Assembly: GCA_024235395.1 (NCBI GenBank)
Contig: JACKMK010000004.1
Location: 434,001 to 498,000 of the forward strand
Reading direction: 5' to 3'
Length of the DNA stretch: 64,000 nt
Source: Chromatiaceae bacterium
GTDB taxonomy: Bacteria; Pseudomonadota; Gammaproteobacteria; Chromatiales; Chromatiaceae
Within the stretch, counting starts at the first letter, position 1. Each line of letters starts with the position of its first letter. The position numbers and the translations under genes were made by a program. Below are positions 53,224 through 61,024 of this stretch, in pieces. The notes beneath the pieces were generated by a model that did no database searches, was not told the origin of the DNA, and saw only the letters and a program-made list of their open reading frames with translations.

Positions 53224-56200
53224 TCAGTCGTCGCCCGGCGGTCCCAGCTGCGACAGGGTGTCGAATGCGAGGAACTGTTTCGTCTGTTTGATCCAGATCC
53301 CCAGCTTGCCGTCACGCCAGCGCAGCTGCAGACCGAGCACCAGATCGCTGAGTTCGATACTGCCGCTGAGCGACACGTCGTCGAGTGTGATCTGCGGCAG
53401 TTCTATCAGTGGAGACTGGCCCGGGTTCGACGGCGGTGGGGAGTCCGACAGGTGTGGGAACGTCAACTCGAAGCCCTCTGGATTCAGCGTGGGCTGCTCC
53501 CAGTAGGTGAATGGCAGAGGCCCCGGATCGTTCGGGGCGCTGGACGGCCCCGGATTGGTCGTGAGGATCGAGACCGGGAAGGTCACCGACGGTGGCTGCA
53601 CCTGCACACCGGACCGCAGGTAGAGGGCGGTGTGCGGTGTTGCGGACAATGTCGGCAGCGGCACCACGACACCCTCCAGATCGAACAGCGTGATGCCTTT
53701 GATATCCACCAGGTCGGCGAGCACCTGGTTGCTCGAGTTACCCGACAGGTTCGGCAGGTCGATCGCGATTCGTTGCGCAATGATCGGTAACGATTGATCG
53801 GCGCGTGCACCTGGCAGACGCAGCGCCAGGGTCCAATCGAGATCGAACCGACACGCCGCGAGACGACCGGACGATCGCACCGAGAACCGGCCGCCCAGGG
53901 TCGCACCGAGGGCCAGGCCGGCGACCTGGATGTTGCCGGGCAGTGCCGATCCGGTCAGATCGAGCGCGAACCGCGCCTGACCCTGGACATGCAGCCGGTC
54001 TTCACACAACGCCACCTCGCCCTGCAACCAGTGATGGCCCTGCCAGAACACCCGACCGGAGGCGCGCGCGCACCAGCCATCGTCGTCGGCCTCGATACCG
54101 ACGCGACCGGCGACCTCGACACCGCCGAGGGCAAGCCGGCCCTCTCCTCCCAATTTCAACCGCGGTGCCGCGCCCGTGAATCCCAGCTGGCCGCGCAGCG
54201 TCGCGTCGACCTCGCCCAGGGCGAAGCCCTTGATCGTCGACGGTTTGTCACCGAGTGCAAGACGTGCGGCGAGCGCCAGTCCATCGGGTGTCAGTTCGGC
54301 GGACACCGCCGTGCAGGCGACGCCGAGCAGCTGCAGGTCGCCATCTGCAGTCAGGTGGAAATCGCGACCCGGGCCGAGGCGCCCCTGTGCAGCGAGTTCG
54401 ATTCGGTAGAGTGGCGTCTGTGCCGCGATCCGCAACGGTGAGGTATGTTCCAGTGCACCGCTCAGCATGATGTGCGCGTCACTGATATCGACCGCCCCCG
54501 CGATACGCAGCGCGTCGTCGAACAGCTGGAGTTCGCCGTCGCCCTGGAGGCGAAAGTGGCCGCGGCTGTCGGCAACGATCCCGGCAGGCCGCTCAACACC
54601 GACGACCAGACGCGCCAACGCGCCTGGCAATGTCCATTCGCCACTCAAGGCGGCACTGAACTGCGCCCAGGAATCGGCGCCGGCCGCCCGTCCACGCAGC
54701 GCGATGCGCCCGTGTACGCTCAAAGGCAATGCCACGTCGATGCCCGCCACCGACAGCTGCAACGGCTCGACCGCCGCCGTCGTCGCGAGCGCAAAACGTC
54801 CGTCCGCATACTGGGTCCCGACGAAGCGATATTGCTGCGCGGCAAGCAGGGTTACCCGTGCCGCGACGACCACCGCCGGCACACCGCGGTCCTCGATCGC
54901 GGCGAGCAGGTCCTCATCGCCGAATCCCGCCAGATCATCGACCGTCCATGCGACCGTCGCAGTCGTGGCCGGCATCGCCGACGGCGTCCGCCGCACGACT
55001 GGCAGCACACCCTGCGCCGGGCCACGCACATCGATGTGCAACGGATCATCACTGCGACGCTCGGCGCGCTCGATCCGAAGATCCGTGTAACGCGCGGCGC
55101 TGTTCCACCAGCTGTCGAGACCGACCTGCCCCTCTGTCAGCGGGCGGTCTGCATCCACGACGTCGCACCACAGGGCATCGTCGACCCAGATCTGGATATG
55201 CGTCGTGTAGCGCGGTTTCGACGAGGTCCGCGCGGTGCGCGCAAGTTCCTGTGCCGCGACGCGCATGCCTTGTCGCCGGCGTTCGAGCGCGATGCCCTGC
55301 TGTGGCACGCTGCGGGCCTCGATGCGAACCCTGTAGGTCCGATTGGGCACATACGCCGCCTCGGTGTGTTGCAGTACCCGGGTCACACCGGCCTTGAGGC
55401 GCGTCAGGCGCCATGTTCGTTGCGCCGAGGTGATGCGAAAGCGGTAGTAGCTGGTATCACCCTGTACGTGGAACAGCACGCCGATCCCGTCGTCATCGCC
55501 CGAGGCGAGACCGACCGTGATCCGCAGGTCCTGCAAGGGCTCGGTCTCGCGCACCAGCGCGGCTCCATAGCGTGCGGTCGAGTTGTCGCCGACGTTGTGG
55601 TCCTGCAGCAAGGCGCCGCCGCTGACCCGCCAATGGCCCGTCTGTCCCCGCTTCAGCCCGTGATCGATCGCACGCCATCCACGCAGCGGATTGCGCGAGA
55701 AACGGTCATGCACCACTTCGACCCAACGCACCTGACCGTCGGGTAACGGTGTCGTGTCCGTTGGATCAGCCTGAATTGCCGCGCGCATCTCCCCGGGTGA
55801 GATCAAAAGGAACACCGCGCTCGCCGCGAAGCCGGCAAAGCTGCCGTTGAGTTCGACGCGACGCAGCTCACGTGGCAGCGACGCCAGCAACTCGTCGACT
55901 GCGACCGGCGGCGGATCGCGCGTGAGATCGTCCACCAGGTCGCCGATCTCGTCACCCGCCTGCGCGATACGCTCGCGCAGTGCATCGATGACGGCGGCCA
56001 GGTGCCGGGCCAGGGCGATCACGGTACCGACATTGATCCGCACATCGAGCGTGCGGGTGATCACCCGCCCCTGTTCCGGGAACATCGCGAGCACCGGCGG
56101 TGGCAGGCTGATCCGTGCATCCTGCAGCTGCGCCCACATGATGTCCGCGAGATGCCCGGTGGGATCGACCGGCAGGCCGGGATCGGCCACCAGTCCCAGC

Positions 56201-59200
56201 AACTCGAAGACCATCAGCGGGTCCCGCCGCGGGAAGGGTCGGCGCAGCTCGAAATGCACGCCGAATCCCGCGAACCGCAGATCGGTGCAGTAGCGTTCGA
56301 AAAACGGCGTGGCGTCGGCGAGGAACGGGATCGGTACCGCGCCCAGGATGACCTGGTAGTCGTCACACACCTGGGTGAAGCCAAGCGCCTCGTCACCCAG
56401 ATCCATGTCGAACGCGTACAGCGTGTTTGGTGCCGGCAAGGGGCCGAAAAACGGCGAGACCTTGGCGCGCTTAACGTCGACACGCAGGATTCCCGGCGCG
56501 TGGAACTGCAGACCGTCCCAGGCCGGCGTGCAGGGACCGCCGGAGGGCGCGGGCATCTCGGTACTGCGCAGATCGATGTCGAACGCGAGCAACGGCAGCA
56601 GAAAGTCCACCTCGCCGAGCACGATCGGGATCAGGTCGACCTTGAACTTCAGCCGGCTGTTGCGCGGCAGACGCAGCCCGGCACCGATCCTTGCCGAGCT
56701 GTCGACGTCTTCGATCAGCTGCGGCGACAGCTGCAGCTCGCCCGCAAAATCCACCAGCAGCGAGTTCTTGCTGTACCCATAGCCGATCAGCAGCCGGTCG
56801 AACACGATCCCGTTGCCGGGGTAGCGGCCGAAGTCGGGCAACCGGATTGGATCGCTGCCGCCCTCGACCGAAAAGAACACCGCGTCGGCCGACAGCCCGA
56901 GCTTGAACGCCAGCTGTTCCAGCGGTTTGAGCGGATCGTCGGGGGCGAAGCCCTGCAACGAGGCTCCGCCTTCGACACGGATATCGGTCGGGTTGTCGAA
57001 CGGCAGCACGAACTGCGCATCGACGATCACGAACTGCAGCCGCGTATCGAAGTGCAGCGAGCCCACCGAGCTGTCGACTGCATCCTGGTAGACCTCGACC
57101 ATACCCTGATAGGCGGCCTGGGCGCTGCTGTCGCTGTACTCGCCGAGCATCCGGTGCACGGCCATGATCGCCCCGGTCAGGAACTTGTTGCCCGTATCGT
57201 GGAAGATCCGCTTGCGGATCTCCGGCAGGCTGCGATAGCGCAGTTGGAACAGCTGCGCCGCGTACCCGGGATCGTCGGAGGGGCTGGCCTCGAGCTGTTC
57301 CAAGGTGTCGATTTTCAGCGCCAGCTCGTCGCTGTCGTCGGCCAGACGTTCGTCGATGGTCGCCTCGATTGCCTGCCAGGTCGCTGCATCCCAGTGTCCG
57401 TCCGAGCCCCGCAAGGCATCCAGATCACCGCGCGCTATCGGCAACTCGGGCAATGCAACCGGGATCTCCAGGCGATCGAATCCGAACGCGAGCCGTTGTT
57501 CCGACAACGCCAACCGAATCGTCGTCGAGAAGCCGGCGGCCTCCAGGCCGATCGCGAACTCGAACGCGAAATCCCCGACGTCGTCCTGCGCCAGTGCGCC
57601 CAGCCTGATCGCAATGTGCCGCGGCCGGAAAGCGATCTCCAGATCGAGATCGATCTCGTCGGCCGCGCTGGCGGCATCGCCACCGACGGCGCCGCGCAGC
57701 AGATCGAACAGATCGATATCGAGTGCTGCCTCGCCGAAGGTGCACAGCAGATCGGTCTGCAGGCGGTCGCCGACGAACTGCAGCGTCAGTGTGGCATCGC
57801 CGGACAGGGTCGAGAGCTGTGGCCCACCGAACAACCCCTTGAGTCGGTCGACGATCGGCGGGAGGTGAGGCAGGCCGATCTCGGCGGGCGTGACCGGGCG
57901 CAACGCGAACCGGCCCGCAAAGCCGATCTGTCCCGACAGCTGCGCGTCGTCGCGCAGGGCCAGGGTCGCCGCCTCGACGACGATGTGCACCACCGGTTCG
58001 CTCTGCGGCAGGCCGGGCAGATCGACATCGATTTCCACCAGGTCCAGCAGCGACAGCGACAGTTGTGATCCATCCCCGCCGACCGCGGCACTCAGTTGTG
58101 CGCGAATCCATCCGCCCTGCCCCGGGCTGCGCAACGTGATCAACCCGCTCGGTCCCAGCCCGCTGATCGCGCGAGGGCGCAGCTCCAGCGACACCGCCGC
58201 GTCACCGGAGAAGTGCCCATCGGCACCCTGCTGGACCGCGTTCAGTACGAACGCAATGTTGCGTAGGTCCGGACGCAATGCGCCCGGCAGCGACGCCAGC
58301 AGTGCATCCGCGTCGGCAAGCGCCGCGCGGAAACCGAGTTGCCAGGCGCCGGATGTCCACAGCAACTCGGCACTGAGTTCGGCATCGAGCGATGGTTGCG
58401 GCAACCCAGCAGGCAGATCGAAGCTGCCGAGGCTCTCCCAGTCGGCCGTGCCACGCAGTACCACGCCGGTGATCACACCATCCGCCAGTGTGACCTGAAG
58501 TGCACCGCCGAACGACAGACCCGCAAGTCCGTCGAACACGACCTGCGCGTCGTTCAACGCGATCTCCAGGCGTGTCTCGACGCCGGCATACTCGAGGCGC
58601 ATCTGTGAGCTGCCCAACAGGATAGGCTCGGCAATGCCCTGCAGGTGAAGCGTCACGCCGCCGATCTCGCCGAACAGCGCAAAACGGGACGGGCTCAGCG
58701 CACCATCGAGATGCAGCACATCGATCGACAGGCTGCCCGCACCGTTGAGATCGACCTCGACCGCGCTGCCGTGCAACGCCAGCCGCACCTGGTCGGCCGT
58801 TGGCCCCTGCTGCAGGGTGAGGCGCGCCAGCAGCGGACCGGAGAACATCGCAGACTGCAGTTGCCCGCCGATTTCAAGCCGGCTGCCGGGGCGCCCATCG
58901 AGCAGCAGCAGGCCGTCGACCGAGGTCAGACCCAGCGACATCTGATCGAACAGTTCCAGCATTACGGGTGCCGTCACCCACGACTGGCGAAACGCCGCGC
59001 CGGTCGACCCGATCGCAATCAGTCCCAACTCCACCTGCAGCGCCTCCGCGCTGCCCGGCGGCCGCCAGTTCAGCGTGCCCCGTCGCGCCATCAGGCCGAC
59101 GAATGCCGCGTCGAACCCGAGATCGAGAATCGGCTGTGGGCTTGCGTCGGGATTGAGATCGATCACGCAGTCTTCGATGCGCAGCGCGAGCGCGTCGCCC

Positions 59201-61020
59201 AGTTGCAGCTCGGCATTGAACCCGGACAGCTCCAGGCTCAATTGCTCGATGCCAGACGCGGTCGCGACCGCCTCCAACCGGCTGTGGAGGTTTTCGACCG
59301 AGACGTGCCAGGGCGTACCTGCGAACAACGCCAGGTTCCAGACGGCGTCCATCTGCAGACGGCCCTGTGTCGCGTAGGACAAGGTCAGCGCCGGGGCATC
59401 GAAACTGCCCTGCAGCAACACCACTCCTTCAAACGTCACGTCGAGCATTCCACGCGCACTGCCAAGAAGATCGGTGCTGCCGTCGCCCGCCAGCACGCCG
59501 CCCGCGTCCAGCGTATCGAACTGCAGGCGAGCACCGTCTCCCAACTCGACCATCAGCGGCGTCGATGACAACTCGAGGTTCACGCGGGTGCGCGTGCTGC
59601 CGCCGTCAAGTTCCAGCGCGAAGCGTGCTCCGATCAGTGCCCGTCCGAATGGCAACTGCAGCAGACCGGCGATTGCCACGCCCAGTTGCCAGCGTTCGGG
59701 GACGCCGGCCGCCTGGTCATCGGGCAGATAGACCAGTGTGCCGCTGGCCTCGCGCAGCGCCACGCGGAAACCGCCGGCGACTCGTGCAACCGACTGCGAG
59801 GCGGGACCGGTCGGATCCGCCGGATCGATGGCCCATGCCTGCTCGACGACCGCCAACAATCCCTGGTTGCCGATCGCGAGATCGCTCAGCCGCAGCGCGA
59901 TGTCGGCGCCCGGCACACCGTCGATGTCAAACGGCAGACGCCACGTCAGGGTTGCATCACGTGCATGTGCACCGACAAAGCCGGCGGAGAAGCCGGCATC
60001 GCGAAGCCGACGCGACGTCTGACCGGGTGAGAGATCCAGCGTCAACGCAGGGACCGTCAGACGCAGTCCCGTCGCGCCGATCTGTGCCGAGTCGAGTGAA
60101 CATTCGACACCGCCGCCGCTCTGCAGACCGCGCGCGGTGCTGAAGCCGAGCGTACCGATGCTTGCACGCAGTTCGCATTGATACGGCTCCGGAAGCGGTT
60201 CACCCTCAAGGACCTGTGGCGCGACGCCCGACGCACTGTGCGCCGCCGTCTTGATCGGCACCAGCAGCCAACGCGGCAGGCCGAGCGATAGCGTCAGGCG
60301 CTGTACCGCCGCTTCGATCGTCGGCGTGACCAGGCGCGTCAGATCATCCGGGGCGAAATCGATCGAGGGGCTGAACAGCATCGACAGGCGGGCCTGTGCA
60401 TGCGCAGGCGTCGCCGTATCGATGTGGTGCTCGAACACATAGTCGACGGGGTCGACGCCGGCTGCATGCATCGCCACTGCAATGTCACTCGCGTCGGCGG
60501 CCGCATCGCCGGTCGGCGTTACCGCGAGTGCACCATGTCGGTCCGCAAAGTCGTCGAGAAACTGCTGCACCGGATCTTGTGCGTCGATCAGCGTGACGAT
60601 TGTGGCCGCAATCAGACCTGGGTCATCCGCGGCAGTGATCCCGCGCAGGAAGTCGTAACCAGCGCGCGCTTCCTGGGCTATCGCCGCCGCATCGAACTCG
60701 GCCGCATAACGCAGCATCGGCAGACGGTAAGACAGCGTCCCTTCCAGTACGCTCGGCGAGCCCGGTACAGCTGCCGGGTTCAATGCGAGGCGCATCCCTC
60801 CGACGGGCAGATCGAGCGCTATCGCCTGCGGCAATACCAGCTTGAAGGTGCACGACTGGCCATCGCCGGCCGGGTTTGGCGACACCTTCAGGTCGCGCAC
60901 GAATACGCGGGCCAGCAATGTCTGAAGCACCGCATCGCCGAACCAGACGGCCACCTCACCGAGATGGCGACGCAATGCATTGACGTCGAACAGGGTCTGC
61001 AGACTCGCCAACTGGGTCAT
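53224..61020 (-). CDS. Giant 2598-residue protein of unknown function with internal repeats and a LamG-like insert
   Basis: No family was recognised for most of it. It lacks a signal peptide and membrane segments; strand-rich, Leu/Ala/Asp-rich sequence runs through it. An internal repeat of about 295 residues is seen, for example DAGFSAGFVGAHARDATLTW near 345 and DLGFDAAFVGLMARRGTLNW near 640. A concanavalin/LamG-like domain lies about 1767-1985 (HDRFSRNPLRGWRAID ... WVDDALWCDVV ... GQVGLDSWWNSAARYTDLRI). The start at 61020 lies 4 bases after the upstream stop, so the two big genes are one operon. The long strand-rich body could form a rod or groove. Confidence 0.75.
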   Translation of the reverse strand: MTQLASLQTLFDVNALRRHLGEVAVWFGDAVLQTLLARVFVRDLKVSPNPAGDGQSCTFKLVLPQAIALDLPVGGMRLALNPAAVPGSPSVLEGTLSYRLPMLRYAAEFDAAAIAQEARAGYDFLRGITAADDPGLIAATIVTLIDAQDPVQQFLDDFADRHGALAVTPTGDAAADASDIAVAMHAAGVDPVDYVFEHHIDTATPAHAQARLSMLFSPSIDFAPDDLTRLVTPTIEAAVQRLTLSLGLPRWLLVPIKTAAHSASGVAPQVLEGEPLPEPYQCELRASIGTLGFSTARGLQSGGGVECSLDSAQIGATGLRLTVPALTLDLSPGQTSRRLRDAGFSAGFVGAHARDATLTWRLPFDIDGVPGADIALRLSDLAIGNQGLLAVVEQAWAIDPADPTGPASQSVARVAGGFRVALREASGTLVYLPDDQAAGVPERWQLGVAIAGLLQLPFGRALIGARFALELDGGSTRTRVNLELSSTPLMVELGDGARLQFDTLDAGGVLAGDGSTDLLGSARGMLDVTFEGVVLLQGSFDAPALTLSYATQGRLQMDAVWNLALFAGTPWHVSVENLHSRLEAVATASGIEQLSLELSGFNAELQLGDALALRIEDCVIDLNPDASPQPILDLGFDAAFVGLMARRGTLNWRPPGSAEALQVELGLIAIGSTGAAFRQSWVTAPVMLELFDQMSLGLTSVDGLLLLDGRPGSRLEIGGQLQSAMFSGPLLARLTLQQGPTADQVRLALHGSAVEVDLNGAGSLSIDVLHLDGALSPSRFALFGEIGGVTLHLQGIAEPILLGSSQMRLEYAGVETRLEIALNDAQVVFDGLAGLSFGGALQVTLADGVITGVVLRGTADWESLGSFDLPAGLPQPSLDAELSAELLWTSGAWQLGFRAALADADALLASLPGALRPDLRNIAFVLNAVQQGADGHFSGDAAVSLELRPRAISGLGPSGLITLRSPGQGGWIRAQLSAAVGGDGSQLSLSLLDLVEIDVDLPGLPQSEPVVHIVVEAATLALRDDAQLSGQIGFAGRFALRPVTPAEIGLPHLPPIVDRLKGLFGGPQLSTLSGDATLTLQFVGDRLQTDLLCTFGEAALDIDLFDLLRGAVGGDAASAADEIDLDLEIAFRPRHIAIRLGALAQDDVGDFAFEFAIGLEAAGFSTTIRLALSEQRLAFGFDRLEIPVALPELPIARGDLDALRGSDGHWDAATWQAIEATIDERLADDSDELALKIDTLEQLEASPSDDPGYAAQLFQLRYRSLPEIRKRIFHDTGNKFLTGAIMAVHRMLGEYSDSSAQAAYQGMVEVYQDAVDSSVGSLHFDTRLQFVIVDAQFVLPFDNPTDIRVEGGASLQGFAPDDPLKPLEQLAFKLGLSADAVFFSVEGGSDPIRLPDFGRYPGNGIVFDRLLIGYGYSKNSLLVDFAGELQLSPQLIEDVDSSARIGAGLRLPRNSRLKFKVDLIPIVLGEVDFLLPLLAFDIDLRSTEMPAPSGGPCTPAWDGLQFHAPGILRVDVKRAKVSPFFGPLPAPNTLYAFDMDLGDEALGFTQVCDDYQVILGAVPIPFLADATPFFERYCTDLRFAGFGVHFELRRPFPRRDPLMVFELLGLVADPGLPVDPTGHLADIMWAQLQDARISLPPPVLAMFPEQGRVITRTLDVRINVGTVIALARHLAAVIDALRERIAQAGDEIGDLVDDLTRDPPPVAVDELLASLPRELRRVELNGSFAGFAASAVFLLISPGEMRAAIQADPTDTTPLPDGQVRWVEVVHDRFSRNPLRGWRAIDHGLKRGQTGHWRVSGGALLQDHNVGDNSTARYGAALVRETEPLQDLRITVGLASGDDDGIGVLFHVQGDTSYYRFRITSAQRTWRLTRLKAGVTRVLQHTEAAYVPNRTYRVRIEARSVPQQGIALERRRQGMRVAAQELARTARTSSKPRYTTHIQIWVDDALWCDVVDADRPLTEGQVGLDSWWNSAARYTDLRIERAERRSDDPLHIDVRGPAQGVLPVVRRTPSAMPATTATVAWTVDDLAGFGDEDLLAAIEDRGVPAVVVAARVTLLAAQQYRFVGTQYADGRFALATTAAVEPLQLSVAGIDVALPLSVHGRIALRGRAAGADSWAQFSAALSGEWTLPGALARLVVGVERPAGIVADSRGHFRLQGDGELQLFDDALRIAGAVDISDAHIMLSGALEHTSPLRIAAQTPLYRIELAAQGRLGPGRDFHLTADGDLQLLGVACTAVSAELTPDGLALAARLALGDKPSTIKGFALGEVDATLRGQLGFTGAAPRLKLGGEGRLALGGVEVAGRVGIEADDDGWCARASGRVFWQGHHWLQGEVALCEDRLHVQGQARFALDLTGSALPGNIQVAGLALGATLGGRFSVRSSGRLAACRFDLDWTLALRLPGARADQSLPIIAQRIAIDLPNLSGNSSNQVLADLVDIKGITLFDLEGVVVPLPTLSATPHTALYLRSGVQVQPPSVTFPVSILTTNPGPSSAPNDPGPLPFTYWEQPTLNPEGFELTFPHLSDSPPPSNPGQSPLIELPQITLDDVSLSGSIELSDLVLGLQLRWRDGKLGIWIKQTKQFLAFDTLSQLGPPGDD

Positions 61021-61024
61021 GGTG

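Noticed and set aside
56002..58068. 688-codon plus-strand frame inside the giant gene
   Set aside because: Antisense shadow in high-GC DNA; composition dominated by Arg, Gln and His.
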